Assembly (NCBI RefSeq): GCF_016892705.1
Contig: NZ_JAFEMB010000001.1
Span: forward strand, 868,001 to 932,000
Direction of reading: 5' to 3'
Source: Microvirga pudoricolor
Lineage (GTDB): Bacteria > Pseudomonadota > Alphaproteobacteria > Rhizobiales > Beijerinckiaceae
DNA: 64,000 bases
The position numbers and the translations under genes are program-made. This document shows positions 7,378 through 16,956 of the stretch, one piece after another. Within the stretch, counting starts at the first letter, position 1. Each line of letters begins with the position of its first letter. A model generated the notes under the pieces. It was not told the DNA's origin and searched no databases. It saw only the letters and a list, made by a program, of their open reading frames with translations.

Positions 7378-10068
7378 ATGTTTCCAATCGCGAAGCTGAC
7401 GATTGCCGGGCAGTGCTATTCTGTTGTCAACCTCCCTGAGGCGGCGGGCGACGCGCTGCCGCGACTGCCCCACATCCTGCGCATCATGTTGGAGAACGTC
7501 CTGCGCAATGCGGGGTCGGATGCCTCTCGCGCGAAAGCTGCCATTCTCGGCTGGCTTCGGGAGGCATGCAGCCAGGACGAGATTCCATTCTTTCCAGGCC
7601 GGGTGCTCATGCACGACACGACCTGTGGGCCTGCTCTGGTCGACATCGCCGGAATGCGCGCCTCCCTGGCTGAGGCCGGCCACGACCCAAGGCGCCTGAA
7701 CCCGGTTCTTCCGGTCGATGTGTCGACCGACCACTCCCTGGCCGTGGACGTGTTCGGCTCAGCCGACGCCTTGCAGCGCAACATGGAGCGCGAATTCGCG
7801 CGCAACGCGGAACGCTACCGTTTCATGAAATGGGCGACGCGCACCCTATCGGGCGTTCGCGTTCATCCGCCGGGCACAGGCATCATGCACACTCTCAATC
7901 TTGAGCGGTTGGCGACCGTGGTGAGCAGTGTGGACCGGAACGGCGTGCGCTGGGCCATGCCCGACACTCTGATCGGCACGGACAGCCACACTCCCATGAT
8001 CAACGGCATCGGTGTGTTGGGTTGGGGCGTCGGAGGCCTTGAGGCCGAGAGCGTGTTTTTCGGGATGCCGGTGATGATCCGCGTCCCGGACGTGGTAGGC
8101 GTTCGCCTCGTGGGACAACTGAAGCAGGGTGTGCTGGCCACCGATCTCGCGCTGACTGTCACGGAGAGGCTGCGCCAGATCGATCTCGCTGACCGCTACG
8201 TGGAATTCTATGGCGCGGGCGTCACGAGCCTGTCCGCGGGCGATCGCGCGGTCATCGCCAATATGACGCCGGAGTTCGGCGCCAATTCCGGGTTCTTTCC
8301 CATCGATGCCCAGACACTGCGCTACCTCCGGGAGACCGGTCGTTCGGAACACCAGGTTCTCCTCGTCGAACATTACGCCAAGCACCAGGGCCTGTGGTTC
8401 GATCCCGATGCCGCTCCGCGCTACACCCGCACGATCGAGATCGACCTGAATGACGTCGAGGTCAGCCTCGCTGGCCCGAGCCGTCCACAGGATCGGATCC
8501 GTGCCGGCGCGACCGTGCAGGCTCTGGCGCCCTTGCTGGCGGGCCGTGGCGGCGACGCCCCGGCGCGAACGCCCGGCAACGGCGCGGTCGCCATCGCGGC
8601 CATCACGAGTTGCACCAACACATCCGATCCAAGGTTGTTGGTGGCGGCGGGCCTCCTCGCCCGCAAGGCTCGCCGCTTGGGCCTGACGCCGCCGCCTTGG
8701 GTGAAAACGTCGCTGGCACCCGGCTCCCCCACCGCCGAGCGCTATCTGCGCCGATCCGGTCTGCTGGAGGATTTGGAAGCGGTTGGTTTCGGCATCGTCG
8801 GCTACGGCTGCACCACATGCATCGGGAATTCGGGGCCCCTGCCCTCTCCGATCGAGCACGCCATCCAGGAACGCGGCATAGTTCCCGTGGCCGTGCTGTC
8901 CGGCAACCGCAACTTCCCCGGGCGGGTCCACCCCCAGCTTGAAGCCGGCTTCCTGGCCTCTCCTCCGCTCGTGATCGCTTTCGCGCTGGCAGGCGATGTG
9001 AACCGGGACATCCTCCTGGACCCGATCGGGCGCTCGTCGTGCGGGCAGAGCGTTCATCTGTCGGACCTGTGGCCGACGGGCGACGAAATCGACGCCGCCT
9101 TGGCCACGGCACGCGAGAGAAGCGACTACGACCTGTCCTACGAGGAGGCGGAAGCCAGCGAGACATGGCGCGTGCTCGACGCTCCCGCCACCGCGCTCTT
9201 CCCTTGGGATCCGCGATCCACCTACATCCGGCGCCCACCCTTCGCAAGCTTCGACAAAGGCACGCTGCTGGGCACGTACGCCGCCCACCCGCTTCTCGTC
9301 CTCGGGGACGATATCACGACCGATCATATCTCCCCGGCCGGACAGGTTCCGCAGGCCAGCGAGGCTGCCGATTACCTCGTCGAGCGAGGCGAGGATCGTC
9401 GCGACCTGAACGTGTTCGCGGCGCGGCGCGGCAACTGGGAGGCCATGGTCAGGGGTCTGTTCACGAACCGAAGCGTCCGCAATCTTCTCGTGCCTGGGAT
9501 CGCACCGGGCTTCACGGTTCACGCGACGACCGGAGAAAGACTGCCGCTCCATGAAGCCGCCGGGCGCTACGCCCGGGAAGGGGCCTCCCTCGTCGTGGTG
9601 GCGGGCGAGCGCTACGGGATGGGCTCGTCCCGCGACTGGGCCGCCAAAGGTGTCGCCCTTCTGGGCGCGCGGGCTGTTCTCGCGTCGAGTTTCGAACGCA
9701 TCCACCGATCGAACCTGATCGGCATGGGAGTTTTGCCTTTGCGCCTGCCGGCGGACCGGCACCCGAACACGCTCGGGCTGAAGCCCGGCGACCTCATCGA
9801 AGTCGATGCGGATCCGGAAAAGATTGGGCCGCGCCGCTCCGTGTCCGTTACGATCCGACGGGTTTCGGGCGAAAGCGAGACCTTCAACGCCATGGCGGCC
9901 ATCGAGACGCGGCTCGAGGTCGAGATCCTGCGTGGCGGCGGCATCATCCCCCTCATTCTGCATCGTGTCACCAACGCGGAGACGACAAGCCGCGAGCCAC
10001 ATGCACCGGAGATCACCGGCGACGGTGACTCCCTGCGGCGAACTGCAACGCCGTCCAAGGGAGGCTGA
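7378..10068 (+). CDS. acnA: Aconitate hydratase, AcnA/IRP type
   Basis: 896 residues, the usual length for AcnA. The substrate and [4Fe-4S] signatures are present: IGTDSHTPMINGIGVLGWGV, the cluster Cys in AAITSCTNTSDP, and the Cys pair in GYGCTTCIGNSGP, then the C-terminal swivel domain with GERYGMGSSRDWAAKG. It interconverts citrate and isocitrate or a related tricarboxylate. TTG at 7372 has the better spacing to AGGGAG (8 nt), but ATG at 7378 is also possible. The link to a dedicated GntR regulator and a Bug binding protein suggests an inducible paralogue rather than the housekeeping TCA enzyme; activity on a citrate analogue cannot be excluded. Confidence 0.9.
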   Translation: MFPIAKLTIAGQCYSVVNLPEAAGDALPRLPHILRIMLENVLRNAGSDASRAKAAILGWLREACSQDEIPFFPGRVLMHDTTCGPALVDIAGMRASLAEAGHDPRRLNPVLPVDVSTDHSLAVDVFGSADALQRNMEREFARNAERYRFMKWATRTLSGVRVHPPGTGIMHTLNLERLATVVSSVDRNGVRWAMPDTLIGTDSHTPMINGIGVLGWGVGGLEAESVFFGMPVMIRVPDVVGVRLVGQLKQGVLATDLALTVTERLRQIDLADRYVEFYGAGVTSLSAGDRAVIANMTPEFGANSGFFPIDAQTLRYLRETGRSEHQVLLVEHYAKHQGLWFDPDAAPRYTRTIEIDLNDVEVSLAGPSRPQDRIRAGATVQALAPLLAGRGGDAPARTPGNGAVAIAAITSCTNTSDPRLLVAAGLLARKARRLGLTPPPWVKTSLAPGSPTAERYLRRSGLLEDLEAVGFGIVGYGCTTCIGNSGPLPSPIEHAIQERGIVPVAVLSGNRNFPGRVHPQLEAGFLASPPLVIAFALAGDVNRDILLDPIGRSSCGQSVHLSDLWPTGDEIDAALATARERSDYDLSYEEAEASETWRVLDAPATALFPWDPRSTYIRRPPFASFDKGTLLGTYAAHPLLVLGDDITTDHISPAGQVPQASEAADYLVERGEDRRDLNVFAARRGNWEAMVRGLFTNRSVRNLLVPGIAPGFTVHATTGERLPLHEAAGRYAREGASLVVVAGERYGMGSSRDWAAKGVALLGARAVLASSFERIHRSNLIGMGVLPLRLPADRHPNTLGLKPGDLIEVDADPEKIGPRRSVSVTIRRVSGESETFNAMAAIETRLEVEILRGGGIIPLILHRVTNAETTSREPHAPEITGDGDSLRRTATPSKGG

Positions 10069-10119
10069 TCGAATCCTCGATCGGCTTTCATCATCTCACG
10101 CAACCCAAGGGAGGAACTC

Positions 10120-11085
10120 GTGAGCCATATGTCCAAGACGATCCGCGGCGCCGCCATCGCGGCATTCGCCCTTTTCGCATCCTCGGCGCTCGCGCAGCAG
10201 GACTTGAAGATCATGGCCCCGGCTGGCCCCGGGGGAGGCTGGGACGCCGCCGCGCGTTCGCTTCAGCAGGTCATCACGCAAACCGGCCTCTCCAAGAATG
10301 TGCAGGTCACCAATGTCACGGGCGCGGGCGGAACCATCGGACTGGCCCAGTTCGTCAATACGGCCAAGGGAGATCCGAACCAGCTCATGGTCAACGGCAT
10401 CACGATGCTGGGCGCGATCCTGTCGAACAAGTCACCCGTGAATCTCGATCAGGTCACTCCCATCGCAAGGCTGACGGGCGATCCGCTTGTCATCGTCGTA
10501 CCCGCCACTTCACCGATCAGGACCGTGAAGGATTTGGAAGCCGCCGTGAAGGCCGATCTGGCCAAGGTCACCTGGGCAGGCGGTTCCGCAGGCGGCGCGG
10601 ATCATATTCTCGCAGCCCTGTTCACGAAGGCGGCCGGCGCCGACCCGGCCAAGGTGAACTACATCGCGTTCTCGGGCGGCGGGGAGGCGCTGGCGGCCAT
10701 GCTGGGCGGCAAGGTGACGGCGGGCGTCTCGGGCTACGGTGAGTTCGAAAGCCAGATCAAGGCCGGCAAATTGCGGGCGCTCGCCCTCTCGTCCGGCAAG
10801 CGCATGGCCGGCGCCGATGTCCCTACTCTCAAGGAACAGGGCATGGACGTCGAGGTTGTGAACTGGCGCGCCGTGATGGCGGGCCCGGACATCACGGCGG
10901 ATCAACGCAAGGCTCTTGCGGAAACGATCGAGAAGGTCGTGAAGTCGAAGGAATGGGCCGAGATCCTCAAAGCTCGCGGTTGGGAGGACTACTATCTCGC
11001 CGGCGATCCCTTCAAGGCTTTCATCAAGGACGAGCAGAGCCGCGTCGGGGAGATCCTCAAGTCCGTCGGCCTCGTGAAGTCCTGA
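10120..11085 (+). CDS. Bug/TctC-family tripartite tricarboxylate transporter substrate-binding protein
   Basis: 321 residues with a signal peptide (AAIAAFALFASSALAQ). GTG 10120 is chosen because AGGGAGG ends 5 nt upstream; an in-frame ATG follows at 10129. The mature N terminus LKIMAPAGPGGGWDAAAR is the carboxylate-binding loop of Bug proteins. TctA and TctB membrane subunits are not in the window, as is common for these proteins. Directly downstream of the aconitase gene, it probably delivers or senses a di- or tricarboxylate. Confidence 0.88.
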   Translation: MSHMSKTIRGAAIAAFALFASSALAQQDLKIMAPAGPGGGWDAAARSLQQVITQTGLSKNVQVTNVTGAGGTIGLAQFVNTAKGDPNQLMVNGITMLGAILSNKSPVNLDQVTPIARLTGDPLVIVVPATSPIRTVKDLEAAVKADLAKVTWAGGSAGGADHILAALFTKAAGADPAKVNYIAFSGGGEALAAMLGGKVTAGVSGYGEFESQIKAGKLRALALSSGKRMAGADVPTLKEQGMDVEVVNWRAVMAGPDITADQRKALAETIEKVVKSKEWAEILKARGWEDYYLAGDPFKAFIKDEQSRVGEILKSVGLVKS

Positions 11086-11097
11086 ACGCACAAGGGG

Positions 11098-11121
11098 AGC
11101 CCAACAGGCGGCTCCCCTCTC
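11098..11121. terminator. Hairpin at convergent gene ends
   Basis: GGGGAGCC (11098-11105) and GGCTCCCC (11114-11121) form an 8-bp stem with an 8-nt loop, 13 nt after the Bug gene stop and 25 nt before the end of the leftward permease gene. It could serve both strands. Confidence 0.5.
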
Positions 11122-11145
11122 CCACGGGCCTGCGCCAGATCCGTT

Positions 11146-11880
11146 TCAAGCCTTGACGTCGAGCATGGCGGCCGGCAGGGTCTGGCCCTCGACTTGCTTG
11201 GCTTGGACACTCGGCTGCCTCTGATAAGGCCTTGCGAAGTAACGTTCGAGCCTGGCCCCCAGCACCGATATCGCCCAGCACAGCACGAAATAGACGATCA
11301 GGATCGTCCCATAGATCAGGTATGCCGGACTTCCACCGCGGGAGATGGTCGTCTGCTCGATCAGGATCTGAGCCGAGCGCAGGAGTTCGTTGACGCCGAT
11401 CACCGCGCCGAGAGAGCTTGCCTGAACCAGGCCCGTCACGAGGCTGACATAGGGCGGCAGGATGACGGGCATCGCTTGCGGGATGACAACGAGAAGAAGC
11501 CCCTTCCAGCCCCTCAACCCGAAAGCCAGAGCCGCTTCCCTCTGGCCGCTCGGAACCGATGCCAGTCCGGCGCGGATGATATGGGCGCCGTTCGCGCCAC
11601 CCCAGACCGAAACGCTGAGCGCACTCGACCAGAACGGGTTGAGCGAGATGCCCGCATTGGGGAGAACGAAGTAGACCAGCAGCACCGTCACCATCAGGGG
11701 AATGTCGCGCAAGCACTCGACCAGCATGTAGACCGGACGGCTGAGCCATTTCGACTTCAGGGACAGTCCACCGGCGAAGAGGATCGCGAAGAACGTTCCG
11801 CCGAGGATCATGACGAGGGACAGGAGGAGGGTGTGCGCCAGCCCATCGAGCAGGAATGACTTGAACTCGAGAAGAAGCAT
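11146..11880 (-). CDS. Polar amino-acid ABC transporter permease (HisM/GltK-like), last gene of operon
   Basis: 244 residues with about five membrane segments and the cytoplasmic coupling-loop (EAA) motif in REAALAFGLRGWKGLLLVVI followed by PQAMPVILPP. It is one of two permeases of a HAAT-family importer with the gene just upstream (3-bp gap), the binding protein at 12627-13481 and the ATPase at 13582-14355. It would sit in the inner membrane as a heterodimer. It closes the leftward operon and converges on the Bug gene. Confidence 0.88.
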   Translation of the reverse strand: MLLLEFKSFLLDGLAHTLLLSLVMILGGTFFAILFAGGLSLKSKWLSRPVYMLVECLRDIPLMVTVLLVYFVLPNAGISLNPFWSSALSVSVWGGANGAHIIRAGLASVPSGQREAALAFGLRGWKGLLLVVIPQAMPVILPPYVSLVTGLVQASSLGAVIGVNELLRSAQILIEQTTISRGGSPAYLIYGTILIVYFVLCWAISVLGARLERYFARPYQRQPSVQAKQVEGQTLPAAMLDVKA

Positions 11881-11883
11881 CGA

Positions 11884-12543
11884 CTATCTCCCGGCGAACG
11901 GTCGGTTGAGCCGCTGCTCGACGAGGTGTCCCAGCCCGGACAGGGCGAAGACGCAGAGCAGGTAGATCACGCAGATGGTGAAGAACATCTCGATGGCGCG
12001 GAAGTCATAGGCGATCCGGTCCACGGCCACGAAGGTGAGCTCGACGAGGCCGATGGCCTGCAGATAGGCGGAATTCTTCACGGTTGCCACGAGGGTGTTC
12101 ATGGACGACGGCAGGGCCGCTCGGGCGGCGAGCGGGAGGACCACGAACAAGGCATGGTGCCACCGGTGAAGTCCAAGGGACGCGGACGCGTCGTTCATGC
12201 CGCGGCCGACCGCAGCCAGGCCGGCCCGGAAGTTCTCGATCTGGAACGCGCTGGCCCAAACAGTCAGAGCAATGACGCCTGACCAGAAGACCGAGAACCG
12301 CAGCCCCAAGCTTGGAAGGCCGTAGAAGATGAAGAAGATCTGGACCAGGTAGGGCGTGCCGCGAATGAACTCGACATAGCCCCTCACGGCATATTCCGCC
12401 GGCTTGAAGCCGCTCGTCCTCAGGGCAGCCCCCAGGGCGCCGATGAGGCACGACAGGATGATCGCAAGACCGCTGACCATCAAGGTCATCTTCAGGCCGG
12501 ACATGAGATCCGGCAGGGCATCGAGAATGTACGTGAAGTCCAT
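11884..12543 (-). CDS. Polar amino-acid ABC transporter permease
   Basis: 219 residues from ATG 12543, preferred to the upstream TTG at 12561 because GGGAAGG lies 9 nt before it. Hydrophobic segments alternate with short loops; the EAA-type loop is DASASLGLHRWHHALFVVLP. The N terminus MDFTYILDALPDLMSGLKMT is typical of HisQ/GlnP permeases. It pairs with the downstream permease. Confidence 0.88.
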   Translation of the reverse strand: MDFTYILDALPDLMSGLKMTLMVSGLAIILSCLIGALGAALRTSGFKPAEYAVRGYVEFIRGTPYLVQIFFIFYGLPSLGLRFSVFWSGVIALTVWASAFQIENFRAGLAAVGRGMNDASASLGLHRWHHALFVVLPLAARAALPSSMNTLVATVKNSAYLQAIGLVELTFVAVDRIAYDFRAIEMFFTICVIYLLCVFALSGLGHLVEQRLNRPFAGR

Positions 12544-12590
12544 CGTCGTCCGCCTTCCCAAGGTGAAGCCGTAAGCGAGACAGCATCATG

Positions 12591-12612
12591 CCCCGGCGGC
12601 GAGCCGCCGGGG
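12591..12612 (-). terminator. Strong intercistronic hairpin between binding-protein and permease genes
   Basis: A perfect inverted repeat, CCCCGGCGGC (12591-12600) and GCCGCCGGGG (12603-12612), in the 83-bp gap between the binding-protein stop and the permease start. Such elements usually raise the level of the upstream binding-protein mRNA relative to the membrane subunits. Confidence 0.6.
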
Positions 12613-12626
12613 ACAAGACGCGTGGC

Positions 12627-13481
12627 TCAGTTCGTTGCCGGAGGATTGGTCTCGAAGGACTTGATCATTTCCTTGGCCACGACAGGGTCTGTCACGAAGG
12701 TCGGGACGGTTTTCGAGAAGTACTTCTCGTCCTTCAGCTTCTTCAGAACGGCGTTGACGAAGGCTTTCAGCTCGGGCTCGTTCTTGCGGATGCCGACGCC
12801 GTTGAAGCCGAGATCCACCTCTTCATTGAGGACGCGCAGGTTCGGGTAGTTGCTGGCGAGGGTCGCGATCGTGATCGCGTCTCCCACATACCCGTCGCCA
12901 CGGCCCTGCTGGAGGGCCTGGATGTTGTCCGCATTGGTGTTGAGCTGCACGAACTGGATCCCTGGGATGCGATCCTTCAGCCACTTGAGCTGGGACCCGC
13001 CCTTCACGATCAGCATCGACTTGCCGTCGAGGTCGGCGAGCTTCTGCACCGCGCTGTCCTTCGGCACGATCACGCGGCTGCTGCCCCAATAGTAGATGTC
13101 GGAGTAATCGATGACCTGCTCACGCGGCGGCGTCTTGCCAAGGGTCGCGATGATCAGATCGATCTTGCCGCCGGTCAGGGACGGAATTCGCGCGTCGGTG
13201 GCCACGCAGCTCAGTTCGGCCTTGTCGGGCGATCCGAGGGCGTAGGTGCCGATCTGCTTGGCCATCTCCACTTCAATGCCCAGCGGCTTTCCGTCCGGGC
13301 CTGACGAGCCGAAGGGGGGCGAGTCGCACTTGACGCCGATCTTGATGACGCCCGCGTCCTTGATGGCCTTCGGCACCGGCGGAAGGGATTGAGCGGAGGC
13401 GGACGCGGCGAAGCTTGCGACAGCAGCCGCGAAGCCAAGCGACGCGACCGTGCCTCTGAGGATCTTGGAAAGGTTTGTCAT
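12627..13481 (-). CDS. Polar amino-acid ABC transporter substrate-binding protein
   Basis: 284 residues from ATG 13481, where AAGGGAA lies about 7-10 nt upstream; the open frame extends further upstream but without signal-peptide character. The signal peptide runs to ASASA near residue 31. The mature domain starts IKIGVKCDSPPFGSSGPDG, typical of family-3 (HisJ/GlnH) binding proteins. It feeds the two permeases and the ATPase of the same operon. Ligand unknown; see the operon context with DAO and Gfo/Idh enzymes. Confidence 0.9.
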   Translation of the reverse strand: MTNLSKILRGTVASLGFAAAVASFAASASAQSLPPVPKAIKDAGVIKIGVKCDSPPFGSSGPDGKPLGIEVEMAKQIGTYALGSPDKAELSCVATDARIPSLTGGKIDLIIATLGKTPPREQVIDYSDIYYWGSSRVIVPKDSAVQKLADLDGKSMLIVKGGSQLKWLKDRIPGIQFVQLNTNADNIQALQQGRGDGYVGDAITIATLASNYPNLRVLNEEVDLGFNGVGIRKNEPELKAFVNAVLKKLKDEKYFSKTVPTFVTDPVVAKEMIKSFETNPPATN

Positions 13482-13581
13482 AGTCACTGTTCCCTTGGGT
13501 TTTCGGTTTCTCGATGGTGGACGTTCTTCGCCCGTTGGTTGTTGCCGCGGCTTCCTGGGGGGCCGCGGAGGATCGACGGCC

Positions 13582-14355
13582 CTAATGCAGGATCTGCTTG
13601 AGGAACGTCCGTGTCCGGCTCTCGCGTGGATTGCCGAAGAACTCTTCCGGCGCAGCCGTCTCCACGATGCGCCCTGCATCCATGAAGATCACGCGGTCGG
13701 CTACCTGCCGGGCGAAGCCCATCTCGTGGGTGACGCAGACCATCGTCATCCCGTCGCGCGCAAGCTGAACCATCGTGTCCAGGACCTCGCGCACCAGTTC
13801 GGGATCGAGCGCCGATGTCGGCTCATCGAAGAGCATGATCTTCGGGTTCATGCACAGCGAGCGAGCGATGGCGGCGCGCTGCTGCTGCCCTCCGGAGAGC
13901 TGGCTGGGATAGAAGTGAGCCTTGTCGGGAATCCTCACGCGCTCGAGATAGCCGAGCGCCAAGGCCTCGGCGTCCTTCCTGGCGACACCCTTCACCCAGC
14001 GAGGCGCAAGGGTGCAGTTCTCCAGAACGGTGAGATGCGGGTAGAGATTGAAGTTCTGAAATACCATGCCGACATCGCGGCGAACCCGGTCGATGTCCCG
14101 GTTGTGATCGGTCAACTCCGTCCCGTTGACGACGATGCGGCCCTTCTGATGCTTCTCGAGATGGTTGATGCATCGGATCATCGTCGACTTGCCCGATCCC
14201 GAGGGACCGCAGACGACGACCTTCTCACCCTTGCGCACTTCAAGGTTGATATCGTGGAGCACTTGGACGGCGCCGAACCACTTGTCCACGCCCGTGAGCG
14301 CGACGCAAACCTCCGGCCTTTTCGTCCATCCGTCGCGGCGATCGTTATCCTTCAT
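13582..14355 (-). CDS. Polar amino-acid ABC transporter ATP-binding protein (GlnQ/HisP-like)
   Basis: 257 residues. Walker [11 protein letters not shown]-loop region [19 protein letters not shown], signature [15 protein letters not shown], Walker [15 protein letters not shown] and switch His in VTHEMGFAR are all intact, so it should be an active ATPase of the HAAT-type importer encoded downstream. It starts 25 bp after the flavoenzyme gene, indicating co-transcription. Confidence 0.92.
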   Translation of the reverse strand: MKDNDRRDGWTKRPEVCVALTGVDKWFGAVQVLHDINLEVRKGEKVVVCGPSGSGKSTMIRCINHLEKHQKGRIVVNGTELTDHNRDIDRVRRDVGMVFQNFNLYPHLTVLENCTLAPRWVKGVARKDAEALALGYLERVRIPDKAHFYPSQLSGGQQQRAAIARSLCMNPKIMLFDEPTSALDPELVREVLDTMVQLARDGMTMVCVTHEMGFARQVADRVIFMDAGRIVETAAPEEFFGNPRESRTRTFLKQILH

Positions 14356-14380
14356 GGATTTCTCCCTTGAGGTCCCGGCC

Positions 14381-15526
14381 TCAGGAGGCCAAGGCCTGTG
14401 TCTCCTGCGGGAAGCGGCTCGGACGGAACCTGGCCAGGAGCGGGCTCACTTCGCCTGTCACGATCTCCCGGGACACCAGTTCGCCGGCGATCAGGCCCAT
14501 CGTGGCGCCACTGTGGCTGAACGCCACGTAGTAGCCGGGAATGCCTTCGACCGCTCCAAGAACCGGTTCGCCGTCGAGCGGAACGGGCTTCGGTCCGACA
14601 CCGTAGGATTCGACCTCGATCTTGGGATTGCCCTCGAGCACGGCTGACGCCTCGGCGGCGAGGCGCTCGATGACGGAGCCCGGCACTTCGCGCACGTCCC
14701 TGGGCCCTTTGCTCACCTCTTCTTCGGACCACGCGGAGTCGAAGACGACCGACCCGTCGGGCGTCGGACGGAGCGCGACGTTCGGCGTGTTGAGCACGGC
14801 CCGCAGCGCGACCTTGAGGGGCTTCGACTTCACGAGCAGGGAGATCGGAGTCGCGTCCGGAATTCGGTATCCCGCCTGGGCTGCAACCTCCGGAACGGCG
14901 GCGCCCGTGGCGACGAGTACGGCGTCCGCTTCGACGCGGGTGCCGTTAGCGGTCGAAACTCCCACGGCGCGGCCGGCCTTGAACTCCACCGAGGCCCGAC
15001 CGGCTTGCGCGATGGCCTTGCCGCCTCGTGCGGCGAACTCTTCCAGCAGGACGCCGATCAGCGAGGGCAGATCGACCCATCCCTCGCCGGGGTTGAAGAT
15101 CGCACCCTGCCGGGTGATCGCCTTCGGGTCCACGCCAGGGGTCACGGCGGCCACCTCGTCGGGCGCCAGGAGTTGGGCATCGTAGCCGATGCTCTGCTCA
15201 TGTGCGAAAGCGTCGGCGATCTTGTTGGAAGCGTCGTCCGCATCCCATGTCAGGCCGCCGTCGAAGCGCAGCCAGTTCACGCCCGGATTTTTCGCCGCCA
15301 AGGTGCGGTACCGATCAATGCCGATAAGGCGCAGCTGGTGGTACTCGGCCGACCGGAAACGCGCCGAGTTCAGCCATGCCAATGAACGCCCGGATGCCTG
15401 GCTGGCGAACCCAGCTTCCGTGACGAGCGTCACCTGCGCTCCGAGGCGTGCAAGTTGAACGGCCGAGGAGACGCCGAAGATGCCGCCGCCGATGACGGCG
15501 ACCCGCAAGGATGAGGACGGTGTCAA
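14381..15526 (-). CDS. FAD-dependent oxidoreductase of the DAO family
   Basis: 381 residues from a TTG at 15526: GAAGGGAA lies 7 nt upstream and no ATG fits the N terminus. The FAD-binding Rossmann motif [20 protein letters not shown] is at residues about 8-27, and the C-terminal FAD contact is [20 protein letters not shown]. The family includes glycine oxidase, D-amino-acid dehydrogenases, sarcosine oxidase and amadoriases, which oxidise a secondary or primary amine C-N bond. Its place in an amino-acid ABC operon under a LacI regulator suggests the imported compound is an amino acid carrying a sugar-like or N-alkyl group. Exact substrate unknown. Confidence 0.85.
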   Translation of the reverse strand: MTPSSSLRVAVIGGGIFGVSSAVQLARLGAQVTLVTEAGFASQASGRSLAWLNSARFRSAEYHQLRLIGIDRYRTLAAKNPGVNWLRFDGGLTWDADDASNKIADAFAHEQSIGYDAQLLAPDEVAAVTPGVDPKAITRQGAIFNPGEGWVDLPSLIGVLLEEFAARGGKAIAQAGRASVEFKAGRAVGVSTANGTRVEADAVLVATGAAVPEVAAQAGYRIPDATPISLLVKSKPLKVALRAVLNTPNVALRPTPDGSVVFDSAWSEEEVSKGPRDVREVPGSVIERLAAEASAVLEGNPKIEVESYGVGPKPVPLDGEPVLGAVEGIPGYYVAFSHSGATMGLIAGELVSREIVTGEVSPLLARFRPSRFPQETQALAS

Positions 15527-15588
15527 GTGATGTTCCCTTCTTGGCTTTTCGTCGTGTTCGAATGAATCCGAAATGTCCGCGATGCACC

Positions 15589-16599
15589 TCAGCCGGCGCG
15601 CTCCCATTGGCCCGATTGCGCCGAACGGAAGAGGGCGTCGAGCACCTGCATATTCAGCACGGCATCGGCGAGGCCCCATGGCAGCGGCTCCTCTCCCAGC
15701 ACGGCCCGCGAGAAGGCGTCGCCCTGGAGCGTGTATTGGTCGCTCGCCGGGATCGTGATGGTTTCGCGTCCGCCGCCGTTCAGGTCTCTTCCGTCGTCGA
15801 AGGCGATCGTCGTCTCGGCTCCGGCCGGGGCGTTGAACGGGATGGCGATCTCGAGACGGCCCTTGGTGCCGAGAATCGTCACGCTCTGGGTTGGGACGAG
15901 TTGCGTCGCGCAGGTGAAGGCCAGGTGCCGACGTCCCGGAAACTCCGCAAGACCACTCGTCATCCGGTCCGTTCCGAGATCCGGATCGAGATCGAACAGC
16001 CCGATCACCCGCTCGGCTTCGGAGCCGAAGACGTAGCGGGCGGTGTTGATGGCGTAGCAACCCACGTCGTAGAGCCCTCCGCCACCGATATCGGGCTGGT
16101 TGCGAATATTCTCGGGGTCGGTGAGGTAATAGGAGAAGATCGTCTGGATGGCGCGAACCTCTCCCACTCGGCCGCTCTCGACGATCTCACGGACCTTTCG
16201 CCATTGCGGATGGAAACGCACCATGAAGGCTTCCGCCACCAGGAGGCCGGTGCGCGTCTGCGCCGCCTCGATGGCGCGCGCCTCACTGGCGTCGAGAGCG
16301 ATGGGCTTCTCGCACAGCACGTGCTTTCCGGCCTCAAGGGCCCAGATCGTCAGGTCGGCGTGAAGGTGGTTCGGGAGCGGATTGTAAATGGCGTCGATCT
16401 CGGGATCGGCCAGCAGAGCTTCATAGGACCCGTAAGCTTTTGAAATGCCGAGCTCCGTCGCCGCCTGCCGGGCTCGCGCCTCATCCCGCGACGCGATGGC
16501 CACGATCTCGGTCGCTTCACCCGCCTGCATGGCCGGGATCACATGATTACGTCCAATCTGAGCGGTGCTCAGCACACCCCACCGAACTTTCTTCGACAC
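15589..16599 (-). CDS. Gfo/Idh/MocA-family NAD(P)-dependent oxidoreductase
   Basis: 336 residues with a GTG start. The N-terminal Rossmann fold (WGVLSTAQIGRNHVIPAMQ) is followed by the family motif GKHVLCEKPIALDASEA, whose EKP Lys is catalytic, and the GGGGLYDVGCYAINTAR-type active-site segment (here IGGGGLYDVGCYAI). These enzymes oxidise or reduce a sugar or polyol hydroxyl. It is the first gene of the leftward operon and would act on the sugar-like part of the substrate handled by the downstream DAO enzyme. Confidence 0.88.
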   Translation of the reverse strand: MSKKVRWGVLSTAQIGRNHVIPAMQAGEATEIVAIASRDEARARQAATELGISKAYGSYEALLADPEIDAIYNPLPNHLHADLTIWALEAGKHVLCEKPIALDASEARAIEAAQTRTGLLVAEAFMVRFHPQWRKVREIVESGRVGEVRAIQTIFSYYLTDPENIRNQPDIGGGGLYDVGCYAINTARYVFGSEAERVIGLFDLDPDLGTDRMTSGLAEFPGRRHLAFTCATQLVPTQSVTILGTKGRLEIAIPFNAPAGAETTIAFDDGRDLNGGGRETITIPASDQYTLQGDAFSRAVLGEEPLPWGLADAVLNMQVLDALFRSAQSGQWERAG

Positions 16600-16861
16600 G
16601 GACCAGAGACCTTTACGGATTGCGGGATGGGGTGGATCGCGTCCCGATCCGGATCGGAAGCGGCAAGGGTCGAGACGGAACGGGATCGCACAAGCGCTCG
16701 ATCACGACCGACATCCACGCGGCCCATCCGTCGCGGAGGATCCGCAACCGGTGACCCAAGGTCCGGACCGACCGGATGGGTGATGACCCGCGGATGACAC
16801 TACAGGATAGGCGAACCGTCCGCATCGAAGCTTCCCCGAAGACAAAGCAAGAAATGCTGGC

Positions 16862-16877
16862 TTGAGACCGGTTTCAA
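16862..16877. promoter_or_regulatory. LacI-type operator 1
   Basis: TTGAGACCGGTTTCAA is a 16-bp palindrome with one mismatched pair and a central CCGG, like the CG-centred operators of LacI-family regulators. Its centre is 22 bp from that of operator 2, two helical turns, so dimers could bind on the same face. Confidence 0.7.
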
Positions 16878-16884
16878 GGCTATT

Positions 16885-16898
16885 TGAGACCGGTCTCA
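16885..16898. promoter_or_regulatory. LacI-type operator 2
   Basis: TGAGACCGGTCTCA is a perfect 14-bp palindrome sharing the core of operator 1. It ends 58 bp before the regulator's chosen start, fitting autoregulation and control of the divergent catabolic operon. Confidence 0.75.
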
Positions 16899-16956
16899 CT
16901 TGTCAATAGCGCGATTTGCTTGACGGTTTTCCTAAATGTCCCTTAGGTCTCGGCCC

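Larger units (their letters stand above)
16600..16956. other. Divergent intergenic region with tandem operators
   Basis: 357 bp between the Gfo/Idh and lacI-type genes. The operators at 16862-16898 lie next to the regulator; the remaining ~260 bp towards the Gfo/Idh gene is a long leader in which I see no convincing gene. A 70-codon leftward frame at 16613-16825 lacks a recognisable product or ribosome-binding site. Confidence 0.6.
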
